A stretch of 5,891 nucleotides of DNA from Chromatiales bacterium (GCA_029864785.1 JAOTST010000115.1:1-5891); one strand, 5' to 3'. Counted from the first letter of the stretch, positions 1 to 5,891 are shown. Notes: a model not told the origin generated them from the sequence alone. Numbers and translations: made by a program.

Positions 1-1
1 A

Positions 2-1030
2 TGGGGTGAAGAGGACTTCATTCGTGCCAATGGCGAACGTCGCCTGCGTCTCTACAAGAAGTTCTATGACGCACCGGGTGATTCGAAGCCAGATTGGTGG
101 ATTATTGCTCAGCTTGCTAAGCGTATAGGCTATGACGGCTTTGATTGGAAAAATTCCAATGATGTTGCTGAAGAGTCATCACGCTTTAGTCGTGGAAACC
201 GTAAGGCCTACCATATGATTAAGGTAGCGGCTCATGCAGAAGGTAAGACCCTACATGAGAAGCTCTATGAGTATGGCACTACAGGTATCCAGGGTCCTAC
301 TACCTACAACTATGCAACTGGCGAGCTGATGGGAACTACCCGTCTGCACGACACAACTCTTACTCAAGCAGATATTGAGGCAAGAGGCATGGCAGATGGT
401 GCTCAGGGCGTCAATATGGCGAATAAGAAGATGACCCACTTCAACTCTCAGACTGGTAAGGTCAACATTGAGAAGCACCCATGGAGCCTCTTCGGAGACT
501 TCTATGATTGGCTTCTGCCCAAGGGTGACGAACTTCGTTTCACCAATGGTCGAATCAATGAGATCTGGCAGTCTGGCTTTGATGACGTGGAGCGTCGTCC
601 TTACATCAAGCAGCGTTGGCCTGAAAACTGGGTGGAAGTTCATCCAGCAGACGCCAAGAAACGTGGTATTGAGTCAGGTGATCAAGTGATGATCTACTCA
701 GACCGTGTGGCCGCTCACAAAGATACCATTCTCGGTATCGGTGGTAGTGACTTCCAGTTTAAAGACCTGATGAAAAATGGTCATATTGAGCTGAGTAAAG
801 CTGCTGTAACGGCTGTTGCCATTGTGACGGACAACGTGAAGCAAGGGGTTATGTTTGGTAACTTCCTTGATACACGTCAGCCTACCAATGCAGTTCAAGC
901 CCGTGTAGTTGATAACATTAGTGGTAACTACAACTACAAAATGGGTGTGGCTCGCGTTAAGAAGATTGGTGAATCAATCTACAAGAAGAGCTTCACTAGC
1001 ATGTCGTTTGCTCCAAGAAATATCGTTTAA
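2..1030 (+). CDS. Arsenite oxidase/iodate reductase-family molybdopterin oxidoreductase large subunit, C-terminal part (5' truncated)
   Basis: The frame is open from base 2, so this is the last 342 codons of a longer gene; the ATG at 215 is internal. Seen: the fragment starts with WGEEDF and NGERRLRLY-type sequence, followed by PGDSKPDWW. At bases 545-574 it has NGRINEIWQS, then RWPENWVEVHPADAKKRGI and SGDQVMIYSD. This is the C-terminal dinucleotide-binding barrel of the DMSO reductase superfamily. From memory, the order and wording match arsenite oxidase large subunits (AioA: WGEHDL, NGERRLRLY, NGRNNEVWQT, a C-terminal KVG stretch). The catalytic Mo site and the [3Fe-4S] ligands of such enzymes lie upstream, outside the window. 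Family knowledge: these are periplasmic bis-MGD enzymes that pair with a Rieske subunit. The Rieske gene is not downstream, so an upstream position (B-A order, as in aio operons) is inferred. About 29 extra residues relative to my recollection of AioA (around 704-832) argue against a confident arsenite oxidase call; IdrA or an uncharacterised clade is possible. No symbol is assigned. Confidence 0.85.
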   Translation, partial: WGEEDFIRANGERRLRLYKKFYDAPGDSKPDWWIIAQLAKRIGYDGFDWKNSNDVAEESSRFSRGNRKAYHMIKVAAHAEGKTLHEKLYEYGTTGIQGPTTYNYATGELMGTTRLHDTTLTQADIEARGMADGAQGVNMANKKMTHFNSQTGKVNIEKHPWSLFGDFYDWLLPKGDELRFTNGRINEIWQSGFDDVERRPYIKQRWPENWVEVHPADAKKRGIESGDQVMIYSDRVAAHKDTILGIGGSDFQFKDLMKNGHIELSKAAVTAVAIVTDNVKQGVMFGNFLDTRQPTNAVQARVVDNISGNYNYKMGVARVKKIGESIYKKSFTSMSFAPRNIV

Positions 1031-1050
1031 TACGATAGTTCAAGAAGCAT

Positions 1051-1084
1051 AAAAGGCGGCCAGGGTGACCTGGCCGCCTTTTTT
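1051..1084 (+). terminator. Rho-independent terminator of the molybdoenzyme gene, probably bidirectional
   Basis: A perfect 10-bp stem, GGCGGCCAGG at 1055-1064 with CCTGGCCGCC at 1069-1078, is closed by the tetraloop GTGA, which fits the stable GNRA class in RNA. Six T residues follow at 1079-1084, and AAAA at 1051-1054 can extend the stem by pairing with them. It begins 20 bp after the molybdoenzyme stop codon. The AAAA on the left supplies a shorter U-tract for the convergent regulator transcript, whose stop codon is at 1121-1123, so the element can plausibly end both transcripts. Confidence 0.93.
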
Positions 1085-1120
1085 ACGTCTGTAGAAAAGT
1101 GATTTAGAGAAGGTAACCCT

Positions 1121-2029
1121 CTATATGTTAAATTCAGGATCCATCATGGCAATAAAACTTTTAGCCTGTGGAGAGAGAAATTTTCCTTTGCGCAGAACCA
1201 TGCCGTAACTACGTTGAGGAAAATATTCGTTTAGTGGAATTCTTGCCACCTTGTCATCATCAGTCAGGCAGACATCGGTAACGATGGATATCCCTAATCC
1301 GAGTGAGACATATTTTTTTACAATCTCCCAACCACCCGCTTCGAGGGCGACATCGTAGGTGGCGTTGTTCTGTTTAAAGACCAGATCGACCATTCGCCAG
1401 GTGCTTAGATGGCGGGGCGGAAGAATGAGGCCATAAGGGCTGATCTCTTTAAGGGTGACGCTCTCTCGATTGGCCAGTGGATGGTCGAGTGGGGTAATGA
1501 GATAGGGATCAAAATTCATGCTTGGGCTGTAGATAATGTCTTCGGGAACTTCCAGCATTGAGCCGACAGCGAAGTCGGCCTCATCGGCGCGCAGCATGGA
1601 CATACCATCACGACCGGTAACATTGTGGAGTTTGATCTGAACCTTTGGATAGGTCTTGGCAAACAGGGTAATGGCATCTGGCAGAATGTAGAGAATGGTC
1701 GACTCGCCGGCAGCGATGTTGATTTCGCCACCATCGATATCACCAAACTGTGCGGCAAAACTTTCAGGTAGTTTATCGATCCCCTCTACTAGTGGATCTG
1801 AGAGTTGGTAGAGCGCTTCTCCCTCGGGTGTTAGTCGGATTTTCGGGCCACGCCTTTCAAACAGTTTGATCTCCATGTCACGCTCAAGCGCCTGTATCTG
1901 TAGGGTCACGGATGGTTGGCTCAAAAATAGAGCTTCCGCAGCGTGAGAAATACTTCCCGTACGTGCGGTGTAACAGAAGGCACGCAACTGTTTGAGTCGA
2001 TTCTGCTTGTAGTAGATAGGTGAATTCAT
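1121..2029 (-). CDS. LysR-type transcriptional regulator, CysB/CbbR-like
   Basis: A complete 302-residue protein, the usual length for the LysR family. The N-terminal winged helix-turn-helix spans about residues 12-71, with recognisable LKQLRAF, the AAEALFLSQPSVTLQIQALE recognition region, then LFERR and LTPEGEAL. The effector-binding domain runs from about residue 101 (GEINIAAGES, LPDAITLFAKTYP) to the end. It includes WEIVKKYVSLGLGISIV at residues 234-250, a stretch reminiscent of the CysB-like subgroup. The ATG at 2027-2029 is preceded by GGGAG six bases upstream, which supports this start. It is cytoplasmic and DNA-binding. It is divergent from the RnfB-like/oxidoreductase pair, and LysR regulators commonly control the divergent neighbour and themselves; by that rule it is the probable regulator of that operon. 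The effector cannot be read from the sequence. It is convergent with the molybdoenzyme gene, so direct control of that gene is less obvious. Confidence 0.95.
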   Translation of the reverse strand: MNSPIYYKQNRLKQLRAFCYTARTGSISHAAEALFLSQPSVTLQIQALERDMEIKLFERRGPKIRLTPEGEALYQLSDPLVEGIDKLPESFAAQFGDIDGGEINIAAGESTILYILPDAITLFAKTYPKVQIKLHNVTGRDGMSMLRADEADFAVGSMLEVPEDIIYSPSMNFDPYLITPLDHPLANRESVTLKEISPYGLILPPRHLSTWRMVDLVFKQNNATYDVALEAGGWEIVKKYVSLGLGISIVTDVCLTDDDKVARIPLNEYFPQRSYGMVLRKGKFLSPQAKSFIAMMDPEFNI

Positions 2030-2109
2030 GGTTATCTCCCAAGTTGTAACGCCAGTAGCACTATTCTCTGTAGTGGGAATCGCTAAGGTTCTTAATAGAA
2101 CGTCAATAT

Positions 2110-2137
2110 TTGACCGTATGTTGTTGGATAATATGAT
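2110..2137 (+). promoter_or_regulatory. Candidate sigma70-type promoter for the RnfB-like/oxidoreductase operon
   Basis: TTGACC at 2110-2115 matches the -35 consensus in five of six positions. TATGAT at 2132-2137 matches the -10 consensus in five of six, with a 16-bp spacer. Transcription would start near 2144, leaving a leader of about 160 nt before the ATG at 2305. The -35 hexamer is part of the dyad GTCAA-TAT-TTGAC (2102-2114), so a regulator bound there would touch the polymerase site. The surrounding DNA is AT-rich, which raises the chance of spurious matches, but this is the best promoter I find in the intergenic region. Confidence 0.55.
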
Positions 2138-2243
2138 ATTAGTCGATTTTATTTTATTTTAATACTTATTATTAATTTCATTAAAACAAATAGTAAGGAT
2201 TGAAATAATTAACTATTCCAATGGTAAATTCCCGTATACCCTA

Positions 2244-2260
2244 TAGTTGATTTGCAACTA
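2244..2260. repeat. Inverted repeat TAGTTG-N5-CAACTA upstream of the RnfB-like gene
   Basis: This is a perfect 6-bp inverted repeat with a 5-bp centre. It is the longest-armed close dyad in the intergenic region. It lies about 110 bp downstream of the candidate promoter and 28 bp before the Shine-Dalgarno sequence. It could be an operator or a small leader hairpin. The stem is short and AT-containing and has no T-tract, so it is not a terminator. Confidence 0.35.
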
Positions 2261-2288
2261 ATTGATTTCATTAATAATTGACTTAAAT

Positions 2289-2295
2289 AGGAGGG
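2289..2295 (+). promoter_or_regulatory. Strong ribosome binding site that decides the start of the RnfB-like gene
   Basis: AGGAGGG is a nearly perfect Shine-Dalgarno sequence. It lies 10 nt (counted from AGGAGG) before the ATG at 2305 but only 4 nt before the in-frame TTG at 2299. ATG with workable spacing is preferred over TTG with cramped spacing, which removes two residues from the longest possible reading. Confidence 0.8.
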
Positions 2296-2304
2296 TATTT
2301 GGGG

Positions 2305-3180
2305 ATGACTAGCGTTGAACAGATACTTGTTGCCGCCTCCTTTATGGGTGGGTTGGGACTTCTGCTGGCAGCAATGCTGGCTTATGCCAATCGTCGCCTT
2401 TTTGTCTATGAAGATCCCCGCATTGATGAGGTGGATGAGATGTTGCCCCACTCCAACTGCGGAGCCTGCGGTACGCCGGGGTGCCGCCCATTTGCTGAAA
2501 TGTTGATCGAAGGGACGGTAACCCCCGGGCAGTGCACGGTTAACTCGGCCGATATGAATGTCGCTATCGCGGATTATCTGGGTGTTGATGTAGGTGGTGA
2601 AGAGAAACAGGTGGCACGTCTGGCCTGTGCAGGAGGTTCTCATGTGGCCTATACCCGTGCTCGCTATGAAGGGCTTAAAACCTGTCGAGCGGCTGCGTTG
2701 GTCTCAGGCGGTGGTAAGGGATGTACTTGGGCCTGTCTTGGTCTGGGTGATTGTGATGTCTCTTGTGATTTTGATGCCATTCATATGGATCCATATGGTC
2801 TACCTGTTGTCGATGTTGATAAATGTACCGCCTGTGGTGATTGTGTAGAGGCCTGTCCAAAAATGCTCTTTTCGTTACAACCGGTTGGTCATCGTCTCTG
2901 GTTGGCTTGTAAGAGTCTCGATAGTGCTGATATGGCTGAGGCCGATTGTGAAGTGACTTGTAACGCCTGTGGTCGTTGTTCTGCTGACTCCCCTGAAGGA
3001 TTGATTACGATTAAAAATAACTTGGCCGTTATCGACTATTCAAAAAATGAGCTGGCCTCCCGACTCGCGATAGAGCGTTGCCCAACAGGAGCCATTGTCT
3101 GGCTTGATGAGGTTAAGGGTGTACTAAAGGGTGTGGGTGCCAAAAAGGTGATTCGTCGTGAACCGCTACCCCGTGGGTAG
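2305..3180 (+). CDS. RnfB-like membrane-anchored polyferredoxin (Rnf electron transport complex subunit B family)
   Basis: A 291-residue protein. Residues 5-29 form a hydrophobic membrane helix rich in Leu, Ala and Gly, as in RnfB. An RnfB-type [4Fe-4S] domain follows with C52, C55, C60 and C77 (CGACGTPGC, then PGQC). A 2[4Fe-4S] ferredoxin domain has C140, C144, C150, C154 (CLGLGDC is typical of RnfB) and C174, C177, C180, C184-Pro. A C-terminal ferredoxin-like domain keeps C219, C222, C225 and C259-Pro but lacks the other four expected cysteines. I therefore infer four clusters. It resembles the longer clostridial-type RnfB more than the roughly 190-residue E. coli protein. In Rnf complexes, RnfB passes electrons between ferredoxin and membrane partners. 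Here no rnfA, C, D, G or E is adjacent; instead a ferredoxin-dependent oxidoreductase starts 49 bp downstream. The role is therefore inferred to be membrane-side electron acceptor or donor for that enzyme. The symbol rnfB is withheld because the full complex is not seen. Confidence 0.88.
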   Translation: MTSVEQILVAASFMGGLGLLLAAMLAYANRRLFVYEDPRIDEVDEMLPHSNCGACGTPGCRPFAEMLIEGTVTPGQCTVNSADMNVAIADYLGVDVGGEEKQVARLACAGGSHVAYTRARYEGLKTCRAAALVSGGGKGCTWACLGLGDCDVSCDFDAIHMDPYGLPVVDVDKCTACGDCVEACPKMLFSLQPVGHRLWLACKSLDSADMAEADCEVTCNACGRCSADSPEGLITIKNNLAVIDYSKNELASRLAIERCPTGAIVWLDEVKGVLKGVGAKKVIRREPLPRG

Positions 3181-3215
3181 CTGAATTCACAGAATTAAAT
3201 TAGATATTAGATGTT

Positions 3216-3222
3216 GAGAGAG
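3216..3222 (+). promoter_or_regulatory. Ribosome binding site of the oxidoreductase gene
   Basis: GAGAGAG lies 7 nt upstream of the ATG at 3230. It is a modest purine-rich Shine-Dalgarno sequence that supports this start. The 49-bp gap from the RnfB-like stop codon contains no terminator-like hairpin and no clear promoter, which supports co-transcription. Confidence 0.6.
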
Positions 3223-3229
3223 ATTTGTT

Positions 3230-5891
3230 ATGAGTAAGAAGGCACAGTCATTCAAGTACCCTGGAAATCGACAGGCGATGGACGGAAATACCGCTGTTAT
3301 TATGTGTGAGCGGGAGTCATCGGATGCTGCTGGAGCCTACCCCATTACCCCATCGACTCAGATGGGAGAGTACTGGGCTGAGGAGTCGACCAAAGGCCAT
3401 GTCAATATTTCCGGTCGTCCGCTTATCTTTGTTGAACCAGAGAGTGAACATGCAGCGGCAGCGGTGACTGCCGGTCTGGCCATGACGGGGCTACGTGCGA
3501 CCAACTTCTCATCATCACAAGGCGTCGCCTTTATGCATGAGTCGCTCTATACCGCATCGGGCAAGCATCTTCCCTATGTACTCAATATAGGTTGCCGAGC
3601 CATCACCAAGGCGAGTCTCAATGTTCATTGTGCTCATGATGATTATCACTGTGTCGATGACACTGGATTTTTTCAGGTGATGGGAAATGGTGCGCAAGGT
3701 GCGGCAGATCTCAATATCATGGCCCATAAAATATCGGAGCTTTCATTGATCCCCGGTATCGTGGCACAGGATGGATTTCTGACCACGCACCTTATTGAAT
3801 CGATTCAGGTACCTGAACGTGAACTGATTAATGAGTTCCTTGGCCGCCCCGATGACATCATTGATACACCTACTCCTGCACAGAAAATGTTGTACGGTGA
3901 TAAGCGTCGTCGAATTCCTGCGATTTGGGATGTCGATAATCCCATGACCTCGGGCAGTGTGCAAAATCAGGATGCCTACATGCAGGCGGTTGCTGCACAG
4001 CGCCCTTACTTCTTTGATCATATTCCTGCACTAACCGATCAGGTGATGAATGAGTTTTATGAGCTCACTGGACGCCGCTATGATCGTATCGGCCAGTATC
4101 GAGTTGACGACGCCGATTATCTGGTTGTTGGACAAGGTAGTATGTTGATTACAGCACAGGCCGTTGCCGACTATCTGCGTGAGACGCGCAAGTTAAAGGT
4201 TGGTGTGGTCGATCTGACGATGTTCCGTCCCTTCCCCGGCGATTTGATTGGGGGCGCCCTTAAAGGCAAAAAAGGGGTGGTAGTGCTAGAACGTACCGAT
4301 CAACCATTGGCTGAAGACTTGCCGCTGATGCGCGAGGTGCGTGCAACCGTCTCCAAGTGCATGGAAAATGGTAGCGCAGGGTCTGATCAACCCAACGCCG
4401 GTTACCCCGTCTATAAAAAGATGAGCGATGCACCGCGTCTCTACTCGGGAGCCTATGGTCTAGGTAGTCGTGACCTGCAACCCGAGGGAATTATTGGGGC
4501 GATTGAGAATATGCTGCCGGATGGCGGAAAGCGTAATTTCTTCTACCTGTCGGTTGATTTTGTACGTGACGAGTCGGCCAGTCCTAAACAGGAGATCTAT
4601 CAGCAGGAGTTGTTGGAAGCCTATCCCGATATTAAAGGGTTGGCACTCAAGGGGAGTGAAAATCCCAATCTAATGCCTAAAGATGCGATCACCGTGCGCA
4701 TGCACTCGGTAGGTGGCTGGGGTGCAATCACCACCGGTAAAAACCTGGCGATGACCCTGTTTGAGTTGCTCGATTTTGATATCAAGGCCAATCCAAAATA
4801 TGGCTCTGAGAAGAAGGGACAGCCTACCACTTACTATCTCTCGGCAGCACCCGAGCCGATTCGTATTAATGCTGAGTACCATTATGTTGATGTGGTGCTC
4901 TCTCCCGACCCCAACGTTTTTGAACACTCCAATCCGCTCAGTGGTCTGAAAAAGGAGGGGGTACTGATTATTCAGAGTAGCCTGGATGGTGCCGATGCAG
5001 TCTGGGCCTCTTTCCCCACACATTCGCAACGTTTTATTATCGACAATGAGATTCGCGTTTTCTACATTGATGCCTTTAAGGTCGCCCGTGAAGAGGCCTC
5101 TAATCCCGAACTCCAACTACGCATGCAGGGCATCGCCTTTCAAGGCGCCTTCTTTGCGGCATCACCGGTGATGGAGGCAGCAGACCTCAATGAAAAGACC
5201 CTCTTCCGTGCCATTGAAGATCAGGTGAGATCAAAATTTGGAGGCAAAGGAGAGCGCATTGTTGCCGATAACCTGCGTGTAGTTCGTCGCGGTTTTGATG
5301 AGGTGAAGGAGATCACCAATAAAAAGGTAACCGAGGTTTCACAGCAGAAGCTTCGCAAAGAGTCACAGCTACCGATTATGTTAAAAAAGGTGCCGGCATC
5401 TGAGAGTAGTGTGGGAGACATCCACCGCTTCTGGGAGCAGACAGGTAACTTTTATAGCAGCGGACAGGGTAGCGATAATCTGGTCGACCCCTTTATCGGC
5501 CTGAGCCTGATCCCCGCTTCAACCGGTATCTTCCGTGATATGACTCAAATTCGTTTTGAGTATCCTGAATGGATTGCTGAGAATTGTACCGCCTGTGGTA
5601 ACTGCTACACCTCTTGTCCCGATAGTGCCATTCCTGGACTGGTCAATACCATCGGAGAGGTCTTTAATGCGACCGTACAGCGTGTTGAGGGACAGGGGAT
5701 GCCGACTCGGCATCTACGTCGTGCTATACGCACAGTGGAAAAGAAGCTGCGCACAGCCATAACAGAGCAGGGTGATGAGAGTAACGTTAACCAGCTACTA
5801 CTCAAGGCTATCAATGAGACGCTGACCGAAGTAGATCTCGATGAGCAGGAGAAAAACACACTTGCCTCAGAGTTTGATAAATTTGAAGAGG
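3230..5891 (+). CDS. NifJ-like pyruvate (2-oxoacid):ferredoxin oxidoreductase, N-terminal 887 residues (3' truncated)
   Basis: The frame is open from the ATG at 3230 to the window edge. Domain I (about residues 1-265) has AYPITPSTQMGEYW at 36-49; T40 matches the substrate-site Thr of PFOR. It also has NFSSSQG at 92-98, and R123 in GCRAI corresponds to the conserved substrate-site Arg. Domain II (about 265-430) shows DYLVVGQGS, VGVVDLTMFRPFP and VVLERTD. A gamma-type domain (about 486-690) carries VRMHSVGGWGAITTGK at 489-504. One ferredoxin motif lies at C786, C789, C792, C796-Pro. Residues 797-887 contain no cysteine and look helical and charged. The thiamine-diphosphate-binding beta domain must lie beyond the window. 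Family reaction: pyruvate + CoA + oxidised ferredoxin to acetyl-CoA + CO2 + reduced ferredoxin, reversible in the cytoplasm. The ferredoxin motif comes about 100 residues later than in canonical NifJ, so the enzyme is a long variant and its 2-oxoacid is not certain. It follows the RnfB-like gene, its likely redox partner. Confidence 0.9.
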   Translation, partial: MSKKAQSFKYPGNRQAMDGNTAVIMCERESSDAAGAYPITPSTQMGEYWAEESTKGHVNISGRPLIFVEPESEHAAAAVTAGLAMTGLRATNFSSSQGVAFMHESLYTASGKHLPYVLNIGCRAITKASLNVHCAHDDYHCVDDTGFFQVMGNGAQGAADLNIMAHKISELSLIPGIVAQDGFLTTHLIESIQVPERELINEFLGRPDDIIDTPTPAQKMLYGDKRRRIPAIWDVDNPMTSGSVQNQDAYMQAVAAQRPYFFDHIPALTDQVMNEFYELTGRRYDRIGQYRVDDADYLVVGQGSMLITAQAVADYLRETRKLKVGVVDLTMFRPFPGDLIGGALKGKKGVVVLERTDQPLAEDLPLMREVRATVSKCMENGSAGSDQPNAGYPVYKKMSDAPRLYSGAYGLGSRDLQPEGIIGAIENMLPDGGKRNFFYLSVDFVRDESASPKQEIYQQELLEAYPDIKGLALKGSENPNLMPKDAITVRMHSVGGWGAITTGKNLAMTLFELLDFDIKANPKYGSEKKGQPTTYYLSAAPEPIRINAEYHYVDVVLSPDPNVFEHSNPLSGLKKEGVLIIQSSLDGADAVWASFPTHSQRFIIDNEIRVFYIDAFKVAREEASNPELQLRMQGIAFQGAFFAASPVMEAADLNEKTLFRAIEDQVRSKFGGKGERIVADNLRVVRRGFDEVKEITNKKVTEVSQQKLRKESQLPIMLKKVPASESSVGDIHRFWEQTGNFYSSGQGSDNLVDPFIGLSLIPASTGIFRDMTQIRFEYPEWIAENCTACGNCYTSCPDSAIPGLVNTIGEVFNATVQRVEGQGMPTRHLRRAIRTVEKKLRTAITEQGDESNVNQLLLKAINETLTEVDLDEQEKNTLASEFDKFEE

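Larger units (their letters stand above)
2030..2304. promoter_or_regulatory. Divergent intergenic control region with short dyads and a repeated 14-mer
   Basis: This 275-bp gap between the divergent regulator and the RnfB-like gene contains no convincing gene. It holds three perfect short dyads: CACTA-N7-TAGTG (2059-2075), GTCAA-N3-TTGAC (2102-2114) and TAGTTG-N5-CAACTA (2244-2260). Each contains a T-N9-A core. A near-identical 14-mer occurs twice 90 bp apart, ATTAATTTCATTAA (2171-2184) and ATTGATTTCATTAA (2261-2274), with one mismatch. The part from about 2100 to 2290 is much more AT-rich than the flanking genes. The dyads are candidate LysR sites, but none is a textbook symmetric T-N11-A box. 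By rough expectation a few 5-bp dyads would occur by chance in a stretch this long. Confidence 0.4.

Noticed and set aside
215..1030. A complete 271-residue protein starting at the ATG at 215
   Set aside because: The same frame is open back to base 2 and the upstream residues (WGEEDF, NGERRLRLY type) match the molybdoenzyme family, so this ATG is internal.
1021..1037. Inverted repeat TATCGT-N5-ACGATA spanning the molybdoenzyme stop codon
   Set aside because: Short AT-containing arms, no T-tract, and the strong terminator 14 bp later explains termination; probably chance.
2189..2217. Inverted repeat AATAGT-N17-ACTATT in the leader
   Set aside because: Six-bp arms with a long spacer are expected by chance in such AT-rich DNA.
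2261..2274. FNR-type site (TTGAT-N4-ATCAA)
   Set aside because: Only the left half (TTGAT) fits; the right half reads TTAAT, so it is not a credible FNR box.
2299..2304. TTG start at 2299 for the RnfB-like protein
   Set aside because: It lies only 4 nt after AGGAGG; the ATG at 2305 has workable spacing and a better start codon.
2209..2643. A 144-residue reading frame on the minus strand
   Set aside because: It is mostly antisense to the RnfB-like gene, has no recognisable motif, and runs through its promoter region; a shadow frame.
3515..5859. Several 60-150-residue frames on both strands inside the oxidoreductase gene
   Set aside because: All overlap the long frame that carries clear family motifs throughout; none has recognisable domains of its own.
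1..5891. tRNA, rRNA, CRISPR, insertion sequence or attachment site
   Set aside because: No cloverleaf, no regularly spaced repeats, no transposase or integrase motifs and no flanking terminal repeats were seen; over 90 percent of the window is covered by the four genes.

Overview
The window suggests a metabolically versatile Gram-negative proteobacterium, possibly a gammaproteobacterial chemolithotroph. This rests only on gene content: an arsenite-oxidase-family molybdoenzyme, a CysB/CbbR-like LysR regulator, and an RnfB-like ferredoxin protein paired with a giant pyruvate:ferredoxin-type oxidoreductase. No rRNA or other phylogenetic marker is present, so the assignment is tentative. There are no tRNAs, CRISPR arrays, insertion sequences or phage genes.

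Layout. (1) Bases 2-1030 (+) hold the last 342 codons of a large molybdopterin oxidoreductase of the AioA (arsenite oxidase) / IdrA (iodate reductase) branch. Its 5' part lies outside the window. It ends at a strong GC-rich hairpin terminator (1051-1084) and is the last gene of its transcript. (2) Bases 1121-2029 (-) encode a complete 302-residue LysR-type regulator, convergent with the molybdoenzyme and divergent from the genes to its right. (3) Bases 2030-2304 are an AT-rich control region with a good sigma70-type promoter reading right, a long leader, and several short dyads that are candidate regulator sites. (4) Bases 2305-3180 (+) encode a 291-residue RnfB-like, membrane-anchored polyferredoxin. 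(5) Bases 3230-5891 (+) hold the first 887 codons of a NifJ-like 2-oxoacid:ferredoxin oxidoreductase, open at the right edge.

How the genes may work together. The RnfB-like gene and the oxidoreductase are 49 bp apart with no terminator between them, so they look like one operon under the divergent LysR regulator. The simplest model is that the oxidoreductase exchanges low-potential electrons with the membrane-anchored RnfB-like protein. This could serve oxidation of pyruvate or another 2-oxoacid, or reductive CO2 fixation into pyruvate. No other rnf subunit is visible. The molybdoenzyme belongs to a separate transcription unit and need not be functionally linked.

Most worth a second look are three features: the coordinated loss of one complete set of Fe-S ligands in the C-terminal ferredoxin domain of the RnfB-like protein; the unusual architecture of the oxidoreductase, with an altered gamma-domain motif and a single visible ferredoxin motif followed by about 90 Cys-free residues; and the uncertain substrate of the molybdoenzyme.
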